A DNA stretch of 64,000 nt, taken from Pararhizobium polonicum. GTDB lineage: Bacteria; Pseudomonadota; Alphaproteobacteria; Rhizobiales; Rhizobiaceae. Below the pieces are notes generated by a model. The model searched no databases. It saw nothing but the letters and a program-made list of their open reading frames with translations, and was not told the DNA's origin. Positions 45,568-57,971 of this stretch are shown piece by piece; the stretch's first letter is position 1, and each line of letters opens with the position of its first letter. The stretch spans positions 124,001-188,000 of the forward strand of contig NZ_LGLV01000015.1 of assembly GCF_001687365.1 (NCBI RefSeq), in the 5' to 3' direction. Position numbers and translations under genes: made by a program.

Positions 45568-45690
45568 CCCCTCACCCTAGCCCTCTCCCCGCAAGCGGGG
45601 AGAGGGAATTTGTCCGGAGTTCGCCGCTTGTTCCTTCTCCCCGTCATAACGGGGAGAAGGTGCCCAATAGGGCGGATGAGGGGGCGCTGG
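45568..45690. repeat. Rhizobial GC-rich intergenic palindrome (copy 3)
   Basis: Two hairpins: CCCTCTCCCC-GCAAGC-GGGGAGAGGG and CTTCTCCCCGTCATAACGGG and on, followed by GGCGGATGAGGGGG. It lies between the convergent ends of two glycosyltransferase genes and may serve as a terminator for both. Confidence 0.8.
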
Positions 45691-45711
45691 CGACAGATGT
45701 ATAGTCGGCGA

Positions 45712-46791
45712 TCAGGCGGAAATCGCCTCAGACAGCAGCGTCTCGTAGACGGCGCCGATACTCGACGCTTCGCCTTGAATGCTGAAGCTGGCCATGGCGC
45801 GCGCCAGACCGCGTTCGCCGGCCAGTTCCGTTCGCTCAGGATCGTCCATGAACAGGGAGGCGGCATCCGTCATGGCGGCCAGTTCGTTGGCGGGAATCAG
45901 AATGCCGGTCTCGTCCTGCCCCGTCACCAGCAGTTCGGAGAAGGCGCCGACATCGGTCGCCACCACCGGCACCTGTGTCGCCATCGCCTCGAGCGGGGTG
46001 AGGCCAAAGCCCTCCCAGCGCTGCGGCGCGATGAACAGGTCGAGTGCCCGGTACCAGTCGGGAATGTTGGTGTGTTCGCCGACGAACAGGATACGGTCGG
46101 CGAGGCCCGCCTGCTTGACCTTGTCCTTCAGCTCGTTTTCGAACGGAACATGGGCCGGCGTCGCGCGGCCGGCGACGATGGCGATCCAGTCCGGCCGTTG
46201 TGGCAGAAGGCTGATCATGCTGTCGACGAAGAGGTCGGTGCCCTTCTGGTGGCGCACGCGGCCGAAGCAGCCGGCGATCTGCCTGTCCGCCGGCAGGCCA
46301 AGTGCCGCCTTGGCGGCAGCCTTGTCTGTGGCCGGAAAGAAGCGCTGCGTATCGATCCCGTGCATGATCGTCGTGCTCGGCACCTCCAGATAGGCGGCCG
46401 TGCGGTTGCTGGTGGCGATCACTGCGTCCATCCGCCGGACAAGGAATTTGGTCCAGCCGGAATGCTTGCGCTGCGAGGCGGAGGTGAAGACGATCTTCAG
46501 TTTCATGCGCAGGATGTCGCGCAGAAAAATCGCCGGCAGCATCTCGATGTTGCGCCGCGCATGCCAGACACGAAGGCCACGGTTTTTCGGGCGGCTCCAG
46601 AGCTGCAGAAGTGCCGAATAACCGATATGGGGCAGGGTGTCGGGCAGGCCGGGGCCGAGGGTGGCCACCTTCTGGCCGAGCGCGCGCTGCACCGGAACAA
46701 GCTGGATGATGGTGGAGGTGACGCCGGAGAGGCGGCGCTTGAAATTCGGCGCGATGATCTCGACGTCGCTGATATCGTCCACGCTTGGCAA
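45712..46791 (-). CDS. lpsB: GT4 mannosyltransferase of the LPS core (LpsB/LpcC)
   Basis: The 359-residue GT-B protein resembles LpsB of Sinorhizobium and LpcC of Rhizobium leguminosarum, which add mannose to Kdo of the inner core: RRLSGVTSTIIQLVPVQ near the start, KIVFTSASQRKHSGWTKFL, GCFGRVRHQKGTDLF, and RWEGFGLTPLEAMA. It lies downstream of greA on the same strand, as in Sinorhizobium, but with a strong terminator between. Mutants of such genes lose O-antigen and symbiotic fitness, from known biology. Confidence 0.87.
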   Translation of the reverse strand: MPSVDDISDVEIIAPNFKRRLSGVTSTIIQLVPVQRALGQKVATLGPGLPDTLPHIGYSALLQLWSRPKNRGLRVWHARRNIEMLPAIFLRDILRMKLKIVFTSASQRKHSGWTKFLVRRMDAVIATSNRTAAYLEVPSTTIMHGIDTQRFFPATDKAAAKAALGLPADRQIAGCFGRVRHQKGTDLFVDSMISLLPQRPDWIAIVAGRATPAHVPFENELKDKVKQAGLADRILFVGEHTNIPDWYRALDLFIAPQRWEGFGLTPLEAMATQVPVVATDVGAFSELLVTGQDETGILIPANELAAMTDAASLFMDDPERTELAGERGLARAMASFSIQGEASSIGAVYETLLSEAISA

Positions 46792-46810
46792 TCCTTCTCG
46801 TCGTCTAACA

Positions 46811-46851
46811 GAAAAAGCCCGGAGGCAGCTTTGCGCGCCGTCCGGGCTTTT
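46811..46851 (-). terminator. Intrinsic terminator of greA
   Basis: AAAAAGCCCGGA (46811-46822) pairs with its complement at 46840-46851; T tracts at both ends. It lies between greA and lpsB. Confidence 0.9.
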
Positions 46852-46869
46852 TAATGCACATGCCGGGGA

Positions 46870-47346
46870 TCAGCCCCAGTTGATCGCGAGGATCTCGTAG
46901 GCCTTCGAGCCGCCGGGAGCGACGACTTCGATCGAATCGCCGACTTCCTTGCCGATCAGCGCGCGGGCGATCGGCGAGGAGATGGAGATGCGGCCTTGCT
47001 TCACGTCGGCTTCCTGGTCGCCGACGATCTGGTAGGTCTTGTTTTCTTCGGTGTCCTCGTCGATCAGCTTGACGGTGGCGCCGAACTTGATCTTCGAGCC
47101 CGACATCTTCGACAGGTCGATGACTTCGGCGCGGGCGACATAGTCCTCGACCTCGCCGATACGACCCTCGTTGTGGCTCTGGGCTTCCTTGGCCGCGTGA
47201 TATTCCGCATTTTCAGAGAGATCGCCATGGGCGCGTGCTTCGGAAATTGCTTCGATGATCCGCGGGCGTTCTTCCTGCTGGCGCCAGCGCAGTTCTTCCT
47301 GCAGCTTGGCAAATCCGCTCTGAGTCATCGGTACTTTTTCGACCAT
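46870..47346 (-). CDS. greA: Transcription elongation factor GreA
   Basis: The 158-residue protein has the N-terminal coiled coil (with [20 protein letters not shown] near its tip region) and a C-terminal FKBP-like domain ([16 protein letters not shown]). It rescues backtracked RNA polymerase by stimulating transcript cleavage. Start at 47346 (MVEKVPMT) gives the normal length; AAGGAC lies upstream. A folded leader is possible (CGGT/ACCG with CCGG/CCGG, 47407-47435). Confidence 0.96.
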   Translation of the reverse strand: MVEKVPMTQSGFAKLQEELRWRQQEERPRIIEAISEARAHGDLSENAEYHAAKEAQSHNEGRIGEVEDYVARAEVIDLSKMSGSKIKFGATVKLIDEDTEENKTYQIVGDQEADVKQGRISISSPIARALIGKEVGDSIEVVAPGGSKAYEILAINWG

Positions 47347-47680
47347 TTCACTGTCCTTCATAGTCCATGCTTGGCCCGCTTCAGGCAGGCTTAGCACAAA
47401 AGAAAACGGTCACCGGAGCGTTAACCCCGGAACCGTGAGAAACATTTGAACGACGCTTATAGCAGAAAGCGGAGTGCAAAAGCCAGATTATTCGGAGACG
47501 GGTGCAAGCCGGGGGAAGCCCGTCCCCGGCCAAAACCAGCGGAAATTGTATCCGGGGAGGTCTGCGGCGTCTCGCGGCAGCGTTGAGGCCACAAGGCCGG
47601 AGAAATCAGTCGATGATCGGCGGTTCGGGATCGGCGCGGGCCATGTATCGACGGTTGATACGTCATGGGTTTCGGGTCAG
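47347..47680. other. 334-bp gap upstream of greA
   Basis: It holds the greA promoter and an imperfect hairpin at 47407-47435. Otherwise I see no gene or RNA. It marks one edge of an accessory block between greA and carB. Confidence 0.4.
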
Positions 47681-48661
47681 TCAATTCGTGACCCGATTGG
47701 ATTGTGGAGGCATTGCCTGCAATGTCTGCAGAATTGCATTTGTCTCCGTCCCGTTGGCGCACAGTCCGGTAGCAGCCTCACCGAAGTCGACAAGGCTGTG
47801 ATATTTGGGAGCGAGCGCCTTTTTGAGCGCCAGCATCCATGCCGCGTGCCCTCGCGATTTCAACCCATCGAAATAGAGCTTCTGGGTCGAAAAGGGGATA
47901 TTCGTTTCCCGCGGATCAGCCAGCACAAATATCCGGCGATCGGGTTGCTCGGGTATTTTATCCAGTGCATCGTAGGGATCGAAAAATACCTCCGTTTTCA
48001 ATCGCTTGGAGAATCCGCGCCGCTTCAATCGTTCCCGATATGCGGCAGCGGCTGAGGACAGAACTGCACATTGAAGATCGTCGCGCCGGGCAAGAAACTC
48101 GGCAGCGAGCGTGCCGCCTCCGCTGTGTCCTCCCAATGCCCAGCGACCGATATGGTAGCGGGCTTTCAGAGCGTCGATCTGAGCAGCCATCAGCTTGGCC
48201 TCCAGAGGTGTATGCCTGATGTCATAATGCTTGCCGGCGCTGCCATAGCTGCCCGGTCGGGCGATGAAAATCCAAGGGACACCATAGCGGTCGGACAGGG
48301 ACTTTGACTGTGCGATCATTGAGGCGACGCCGAGCCCCTTTTGATGGCCGACACTTTTCGGACCACCCATGACATCCCCCGGCATCCACGCGGCGACCAC
48401 GCGGTTCTCGCCTTCTTGGTTGAGCCCGGCTGCATAGTATCTGAGGCAATATCCTTTGCCCTCGACTGTCACCCAAACGGCTGTCTGGCGAGCCTCCATT
48501 TCCTTGCACACTGAAAGGCTTATTTGAATTCCGGTGATGACCTCGGCCGGATCGAACATTTCATTGTCTGGCTTTGATTGCGCCATGGCTATGGCCGGCC
48601 AAAATGCGAGAGCCATTTTCATGAGACATATCTTTTGCAATCCACGAAAGATATCGAGCAT
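47681..48661 (-). CDS. Exported alpha/beta hydrolase, function unknown
   Basis: The 326-residue protein has an N-terminal signal (MLDIFRGLQKICLMKMALAF then AIAMAQS) and a serine-hydrolase nucleophile elbow GGHSGGG (177-183, S180), with Asp and His likely in the C-terminal third (FVLADPRET and APKYHSLVD). Six or so cysteines may form disulfides. No close family is recognised. It has no partner genes, and lies in a block that separates greA and carB, so it may have been acquired. Confidence 0.75.
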   Translation of the reverse strand: MLDIFRGLQKICLMKMALAFWPAIAMAQSKPDNEMFDPAEVITGIQISLSVCKEMEARQTAVWVTVEGKGYCLRYYAAGLNQEGENRVVAAWMPGDVMGGPKSVGHQKGLGVASMIAQSKSLSDRYGVPWIFIARPGSYGSAGKHYDIRHTPLEAKLMAAQIDALKARYHIGRWALGGHSGGGTLAAEFLARRDDLQCAVLSSAAAAYRERLKRRGFSKRLKTEVFFDPYDALDKIPEQPDRRIFVLADPRETNIPFSTQKLYFDGLKSRGHAAWMLALKKALAPKYHSLVDFGEAATGLCANGTETNAILQTLQAMPPQSNRVTN

Positions 48662-48749
48662 CGTCACATCCCCGGATACACGATTGTTATCGTGGCCGGA
48701 TTGTTAGGGCCGGAATTGGGCAGCAAGACAGTTAAAGTTTTACGAGTGG

Positions 48750-48775
48750 GATTCATGTTTAAGAAAGCATGAATC
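48750..48775. repeat. 8-bp inverted repeat GATTCATG...CATGAATC
   Basis: Arms at 48750-48757 and 48768-48775 are exact complements with a ten-base loop. It lies downstream of the TetR gene. No U tract, so function uncertain. Confidence 0.5.
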
Positions 48776-48848
48776 TCGCGTCTGTCCTGACCGCCCGTTC
48801 GGCGCCTCGACACGGGGCTCCCGTGAAACAGACATCACCCGTGGCGAT

Positions 48849-49496
48849 CTAAACGCCGATTGCATGGAGCGTGCTGTCGCGTGTGCTTCTGCCAACCATC
48901 GCGACAATCGTTTCAAAGAGCTCGTCCTGCGCCTGCGCGGCGGTGATATCCCCGGTCGTGGCGGCATGGGACAGGGCCTCTGCCGCGCCGAGCATGGCCC
49001 AGAGACCGGCCGGTGGGAGGGGGGCGGCGCCGGAAAATGGCGTCAGTGCAACCCGGCATTTCTCGATGAAGACTGCCTCGTAGGCACGCTTGATCCTTGC
49101 AAGTTCGGGTGAACCTGCCAGTGCGGCGATGATGCCGGGGATTTCCCGTCCCTGGAGAAGCACGCACTCGATGTAGGACGACGCAATGACCAAGGCTCTG
49201 CCCTTCAAGCTCGGCTCGCTCGCCTGAAGCGCGGCGTCCATCAGCATGGTCTGGCGCGCGTCGAATTCCTGATAGAGCGCCGCCAGCAGTCCCGGGCGCG
49301 TGGTGAAATGGTCGTAGACGACGGGTTTGGTGATGCCCGCCTGCTCGGCAAGGTGTCCGAGCGTCAAGGCCTCCGTTCCGTCTTCCCGGATCACCCGCCA
49401 TGCGACGTCCAGAAGCTGGCGGTGCCGCTCTTCGCGCGACAGCCGGCGGCGCGGTTGCGCAGGGGAAGCCTGTTTTTTCGTCTCGGTGCTTGACAT
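48849..49496 (-). CDS. TetR-family transcriptional regulator
   Basis: The 215-residue protein has an N-terminal HTH (ALTLGHLAEQAGITKPVVYD then HF) and a ligand-binding helical domain. It is divergent from a flavodoxin-fold oxidoreductase and probably represses it and itself. A palindrome in the shared gap is the likely operator. Confidence 0.92.
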   Translation of the reverse strand: MSSTETKKQASPAQPRRRLSREERHRQLLDVAWRVIREDGTEALTLGHLAEQAGITKPVVYDHFTTRPGLLAALYQEFDARQTMLMDAALQASEPSLKGRALVIASSYIECVLLQGREIPGIIAALAGSPELARIKRAYEAVFIEKCRVALTPFSGAAPLPPAGLWAMLGAAEALSHAATTGDITAAQAQDELFETIVAMVGRSTRDSTLHAIGV

Positions 49497-49511
49497 TCGT
49501 TATATACCAAA

Positions 49512-49522
49512 AGTAACTTACT
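49512..49522. promoter_or_regulatory. Palindrome AGTAACTTACT, likely TetR operator
   Basis: Five-base arms (AGTAA/TTACT) around a central C lie 16 bases before the TetR start. The flanks TATAC (49503-49507) and GTATA (49527-49531) add a wider symmetry. Confidence 0.5.
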
Positions 49523-49580
49523 AAAAGTATACAAGCTGCGGCCTTCGTCCGCAATGCGTCCATCAGCAGGAGTTTTTCCC

Positions 49581-50201
49581 ATGCATGCGCTCATCGTTGT
49601 CGCCCATCCGGATCCCAAATCACTCAGCCATAGCGTCGCCGCGCATGTTGCCGATGGCGTCTCGCTGTCCGGCGCCGGTCATTCCGTTGAGATCGCCGAC
49701 CTTGCGGCGGAAGGTTTCGATCCGAGATTCACCATGGCCGATCTGGCTCTCCATCGCCGGGAGGTGCCGGCTTCTGCCGATGTTGCCGCCGAGCAGGCGA
49801 GGATTGACCGCGCCGATGCCTTGGTGCTGGTTTTCCCCGTCTACTGGTGGTCCATGCCGGGGCTTCTCAAGGGATGGATCGACCGTGTCTTTTCCAATGG
49901 CTGGGCTTACGAGGAGGGCCCGGATATCAAGCCGGTGAAGAGGCTTCGCCACCTGCGGGTTCATCTCGTCGGTATCGGCGGCGCCAATGCGCAAACCTAT
50001 GCGCGGCATGGCTATTCCAGCGCCATGAAGACCCAGATCGATCACGGAATATTCGACTATTGCGGCGCATGTGTCGCGACCTCCACGTTGCTGCTTCCAT
50101 CCGAAACGCTGGATGCACAGTTCCATCTGGATGCGGCGGTGGCTATCGGCCGCAATCTTTTCGATGCACCCGGGGGATGCAAGGCAAGCGAGGCCGCATG
50201 A
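49581..50201 (+). CDS. NAD(P)H-dependent quinone reductase-like oxidoreductase (flavodoxin fold)
   Basis: The 206-residue protein starts MHALIVVAHPDPKSLSHSVA, with the flavin-binding loop FPVYWWSMPGLLKGWIDRVF, typical of the MdaB/KefF/NQO1 group. It reduces quinones or nitro-compounds with two electrons. The ATG at 49581 follows CAGGAG. It is paired with a TetR repressor, and an MFS gene follows after 105 bases. Confidence 0.9.
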   Translation: MHALIVVAHPDPKSLSHSVAAHVADGVSLSGAGHSVEIADLAAEGFDPRFTMADLALHRREVPASADVAAEQARIDRADALVLVFPVYWWSMPGLLKGWIDRVFSNGWAYEEGPDIKPVKRLRHLRVHLVGIGGANAQTYARHGYSSAMKTQIDHGIFDYCGACVATSTLLLPSETLDAQFHLDAAVAIGRNLFDAPGGCKASEAA

Positions 50202-50306
50202 ACCGGCATGTCTCGAACCGTTAAAAATATGAAATCGTAAAATAGTGCTTTACCTCAACCGCGCTTGAGGTTGTAACAGTCTCGCTTCCTCATTGGAGAC
50301 GGAAGC

Positions 50307-51758
50307 ATGACGATTGAAAATACCCCCTCTATGGACGAGACAATGACCGGCGGCGCGGAGCGGTCAGCCGGTTGGGGCGAATTGCTGCAGCCGCGTTACC
50401 TTGCCTCGATAATCACGCTTTGCCTTGGCGTTGCCCTGTTCGCCTTCAATGAGTTCTTCATCTCCACGGCCCTGCCGACGGCGGTGGAAGAGCTCGGTGG
50501 CGCCGCCCTCCTGTCCTGGGCCTTCACCCTTTATCTCGTCTTCGCGATTATCGGCGGTCTGGTGGCGGCCAATCTGAAACAGCGATTCGGCGCCAGGAAT
50601 ACGCTTCTCGCGGCCGCTACGGTGTTCGTCGCGGGCACCGTGCTGGCAACCTGCGCCACCGATATGATGCAGGTGCTGGGCGGGCGTCTGCTGCAGGGGG
50701 CGGGCGAGGGCATTGTCGCCGCGCTTTGCTATGCGCTGATCCCCGAGCTTTTCCCCTCCCGCCTGGTTCCGAAAGTTTTCGGTGCCGAAGCGATCGTCTG
50801 GGCCATGGCCGCCTTTTCCGGGCCGCTGGTTGCCGGCGGACTGACGGAGCATTTTTCCTGGCGTGCTGCTTTCTTCGTCAGCATTCCCGCTGCGGCCATC
50901 TTCATCGCCCTTGTGCTCGCCATCGTTCCGCGCGGCGTTTCCGGCTCAGGGCAGGTGTCGCCCATCCCCTTTGCCCGGCTGGCCGCGGCCGGGGCCGGGA
51001 TCCTGATGATTTCCCTGTCGGGTATCGCCGGCGGAGCAGCGTTCATGGCCTCGTTGCTGGCGGGGGCTGCCGTGGTGCTTGTCGCGGTCGTCTGCCTCGA
51101 CCGGCGTTCAGCCAATCCGGTCTTGCCCGGGGCTGCTTTCACCGTCCGCAAGGCACTGGGAACGGGGCTTTGGGTGATCCTGCTGATGCCGCTGGCGCAG
51201 GCGGCGGGATCGGTCTTCCTCGTCTATAGCCTGCAGCATCTCTGGAGGCTCGGGCCGACCGCGGCAGGGGCGCTCAGCGCGGTCATGGCGATCTCCTGGA
51301 GTCTGAGCGCCATCGGCGTTGCCACCCTGCGGTCGCTGGCATTGCGCAACCGGATCATGCTGATGGGCCCGGTTCTGCTCCTGGCGGGGCTTGCGGCCGT
51401 GATGATCGCAATCGCAACCGGCACGCTCTGGCTCGTGCTGCCCGGGCAGGTGATGATCGGCGCCGGCTTCGGCATCTCCTGGGGTACGCTCAGCCAGTTG
51501 ATGATGGATGTGTCCACCGATGCGGAGCGCGACCGGACATCGGCCATGCTGCCGACCCTGCAATCGGCCGGCTATGCCATCGGTGCCGCCGTCTTCGGCC
51601 TTGTCGCCAATATCATGGGGTTCGGCGCGGCCGCGTCCGAGGCGACGATGCGCAATGCAATGCTGCTGGTGTTTGCAACCGGATGCGCGGTCGCCGCCAC
51701 TGCGGTGCTGTTCGCCCTGAGAACGGCCCGTCTTGCCCGTACCGAGGCCAAATTCTAA
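50307..51758 (+). CDS. MFS drug-resistance-type transporter
   Basis: The 483-residue protein has about 14 membrane helices with the typical motif GGRLLQGAGEGIVAA and an early FISTALPTAVEELGG, matching the DHA2-like MFS exporters. Probable efflux pump. It may share control with the TetR/oxidoreductase pair. It starts after GGAGACGGAAGC. Confidence 0.88.
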   Translation: MTIENTPSMDETMTGGAERSAGWGELLQPRYLASIITLCLGVALFAFNEFFISTALPTAVEELGGAALLSWAFTLYLVFAIIGGLVAANLKQRFGARNTLLAAATVFVAGTVLATCATDMMQVLGGRLLQGAGEGIVAALCYALIPELFPSRLVPKVFGAEAIVWAMAAFSGPLVAGGLTEHFSWRAAFFVSIPAAAIFIALVLAIVPRGVSGSGQVSPIPFARLAAAGAGILMISLSGIAGGAAFMASLLAGAAVVLVAVVCLDRRSANPVLPGAAFTVRKALGTGLWVILLMPLAQAAGSVFLVYSLQHLWRLGPTAAGALSAVMAISWSLSAIGVATLRSLALRNRIMLMGPVLLLAGLAAVMIAIATGTLWLVLPGQVMIGAGFGISWGTLSQLMMDVSTDAERDRTSAMLPTLQSAGYAIGAAVFGLVANIMGFGAAASEATMRNAMLLVFATGCAVAATAVLFALRTARLARTEAKF

Positions 51759-51931
51759 GTTTTCCGGATGACGGATGGGACGCGCTCACGGACGCCCCAT
51801 CTGCTGACGCCGGTGCAGTTGCGCAATTCGGTCCAGCAACTTCGAAAGGTTACCGCTGGCGCCCGGCCTTCTAATCGTGGGCGATGCGCAATCGACGGGG
51901 TCGAACGGATAGGGACCGGGATATTGATCTT

Positions 51932-53905
51932 CTATTTTAAGATTGCGTCTCTGAGAAGCGGTTCGATCAGCGCTATTCCGGCAGGGCTCAAATGGTCGTC
52001 ATCGATATAGAGCGCCTTTCCCCCGGTGCTCGTCCGGCACTGCTTTTCGTCGCATAGCAGTGTATGCGGATAAAGGACCTTTACCCCATCGATGGCACCG
52101 AGGCTTGCAAGAAACGATAGGACATCCTTTTGACGGGCGTCGAATATTGGCCGCTCAATCGGAAAGCGGTCATCCTCGCCGCGCATCAGCGCCTTCGTCA
52201 TCTCCAGGGGAACGTTGAAGCCAGCTTCGGGAACGGGGGCGATGATGACCACACGGCGCCCGGTTGCCCTGATGGTTTCGACCGTTTGTTTCAGCATGGC
52301 CTGGAAGACCTTGCGGTTCGTGCCGGGATCGCCATCACCCAGGGAATTCAGGTGTTCCTGCGGTTCGTTCGCTGTCGGATGTCCCGTGTCGTAGACCGCC
52401 CAGCGTGCGTGCAGGATCACGGTGGTGATCGCATTCGGCCCGAGCAGCGTCGCCATGCGGGAAAAGCGCTCGACGCAGTCGTTGAAAAAGGGGACCGACA
52501 GACGTTCCAGATCGAGAAGAGGCGGGCAACCGCCGCGCGTCAGCAGGTGGCCTGCCATGCCGTTGGCCGACGCGATTGCCGCAAGCCCGCCGGCAAGGGC
52601 TTCAGAGTGGGAATCGCCCATCAGCAGGAACGTTTCCGGCGTATTCGGTTTGCCGATCGTGCAATCCATTCTTTCCGCGTTATCGGGCAGCGCCTGGGTG
52701 GTGTTGACGCAGATATTTGCCAGATTGACGCGCACCGGATTCGCGGCGACGAAATCTGTGGCTGCGGGCGGCAGGCGCCCCGGTAGCCCGTCGCCGTGCC
52801 TGATGATCTTGGTGACCAGAAGGCAGGCGAGAATGGCGGCCACTCCGAGCGCAATGACATGTGTCGCCGGCAGCCGCGCACCGCGCCGGCGCGCCGGCTG
52901 CTCGAGCAACGCATAGGACAGCACCGAGACGAGCGTCGCTGCCGCAAGGAGAGCGATCCTTTCCACAGGCCCGATGGCTGCGCCGTACCGGAAGATCGCG
53001 AAAGCGAGGAACGGCCAGTGCCAGAGATAGAGGGAATAGGATATCTTCCCGAAAAAGACGAATGGAGCCGTCGAAAGAACGTGGCCGGTCATCGTGCGTC
53101 CGGCTGTGTTGGCATGGATCACGAGCGCCGTTCCCAAACAGGGAACGAATGCGGCAAGGCCTGGAAAATCGGTGGCATCGGTATAGACGGCAGCACTGAT
53201 GAGGATGAGCGCCAGTCCGGTCAGGCTCTCCACTTCCGCAAGACGGGAATTTTTCAGCGGCGGAACGAGCCCCAGAGCCAGCGCCGCCCCGGTCATCAGT
53301 TCGAACGCACGGGAAGGCAACATATAGAACGACAGCGGGGGATTATGGAAAAGCGAAACGGATGAAAACGCCAGAGATGCAAAAAAGAGCAGCAGGAAAC
53401 CGGTCAGACGCGCACGCGGGAAGCGCAGGACGGCAAGCAGAAGAAAGGGTGCGACGATATAGAACTGTTCCTCCACACCGAGCGACCATGTATGCAGCAA
53501 CGGCTGCGTGATCGCATCCGGTGCGAAATAATCGGCTTCCCTGTAAAAATAGATGTTCGAATAGGAGCCAATCGCCGCCATGGTGGCGCCAGCCAGCCGC
53601 CTGTAGTCCACGGGCGGAAACCAGAGCCATCCGCCGACCAGGCACACCACCAGCATGGCGAGGAGCGCGGGAAAAATGCGCAGCACCCGGCGCTTGTAGA
53701 ACGAGAGAAGCGAAAACGTCCCTTGCGCGCCTTCCTCCAGGATGATGGAGGAAATGAGAAACCCCGAAAGCACGAAGAACACATCGACGCCGACAAACCC
53801 TCCGCCGAGAAAGCCGAGGTTCGCGTGATAGATCATGACGCTCAAGACGGCGATTGCACGCAGGCCATCGATCTCGGGTCTGTATGCCAGTTTGCCTAAC
53901 GCCAT
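51932..53905 (-). CDS. Acyltransferase-3 / SGNH-domain surface-polysaccharide acyltransferase (OafA-like)
   Basis: The 657-residue protein has an AT3 membrane domain (YRPEIDGLRAIAVLSVMIYH at the start, HTWSLGVEEQFYI later, about 10 helices) and a C-terminal SGNH hydrolase domain with MGDSHSEAL and the Asp-His pair DDDHLSPAG. Such proteins O-acetylate O-antigen or other surface glycans, with the SGNH domain passing the acyl group. It converges on the MFS gene. It may modify the LPS made by the nearby cluster. Confidence 0.92.
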   Translation of the reverse strand: MALGKLAYRPEIDGLRAIAVLSVMIYHANLGFLGGGFVGVDVFFVLSGFLISSIILEEGAQGTFSLLSFYKRRVLRIFPALLAMLVVCLVGGWLWFPPVDYRRLAGATMAAIGSYSNIYFYREADYFAPDAITQPLLHTWSLGVEEQFYIVAPFLLLAVLRFPRARLTGFLLLFFASLAFSSVSLFHNPPLSFYMLPSRAFELMTGAALALGLVPPLKNSRLAEVESLTGLALILISAAVYTDATDFPGLAAFVPCLGTALVIHANTAGRTMTGHVLSTAPFVFFGKISYSLYLWHWPFLAFAIFRYGAAIGPVERIALLAAATLVSVLSYALLEQPARRRGARLPATHVIALGVAAILACLLVTKIIRHGDGLPGRLPPAATDFVAANPVRVNLANICVNTTQALPDNAERMDCTIGKPNTPETFLLMGDSHSEALAGGLAAIASANGMAGHLLTRGGCPPLLDLERLSVPFFNDCVERFSRMATLLGPNAITTVILHARWAVYDTGHPTANEPQEHLNSLGDGDPGTNRKVFQAMLKQTVETIRATGRRVVIIAPVPEAGFNVPLEMTKALMRGEDDRFPIERPIFDARQKDVLSFLASLGAIDGVKVLYPHTLLCDEKQCRTSTGGKALYIDDDHLSPAGIALIEPLLRDAILK

Positions 53906-53989
53906 CGTGTCCGACCGCAATCTACATAAACTCCGCCAGGGCGGACTGTGGGTCTGCGCGCCGGATCACCGATCCCATCGCCGATTGGC

Positions 53990-57475
<3,486 letters not shown>

Positions 57476-57971
57476 GGTCTCTATCCGCTTTTTCAGCTTG
57501 CGCGAAAAACCGGCCAGGGTGGGATATCACCGGCCGGGGCGCGCATGCTTGATCTTTTCAGGCTAGAAGCGGCTTATAGGGAAATGTGAGGGGGAGCGGA
57601 ACCCCGAAAATGCAGGTTTCGACAGGAAAAGTGAAGACGGAAGCCTGTCGTGTTGCCGGTCATTTAGCCTTCACCTATTTGGTGCGGAGGGCTGACTGCT
57701 GTGTTCACACATGTCGAATATCCCTACCGCCTCTACCGCATTGACGGGAATGGCGAAAACGGGCTGGACTGGGTGCCCGTGTCGCTGAGATCCCGCTGGT
57801 GGCCGCGATTACCGTTTCACTGTGGCAAAACATCAGTGCTGTCCGGAGCGTGAATTTTGCGGTGGCCCCAGATGGAGGGGGACGGGGACGACGATAGGGT
57901 GTAGGGTTTGCCCGGGTACGGGCTCCCTCGCTTGAAGAGGCAGCCGGCAAGTCCGGAACGGGCACGACCAC
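57476..57971. other. 496-bp divergent gap between carB and the HisKA_2 kinase
   Basis: No clear RNA gene, repeat or operator is visible. A 50-codon GTG frame from 57701 is open but has only a weak ribosome site and no family match, so I leave it out. Confidence 0.4.

Noticed and set aside
57701..57853. GTG-started frame of 50 codons in the carB/kinase gap
   Set aside because: Weak ribosome site and no family similarity; the length is within chance for GC-rich DNA.
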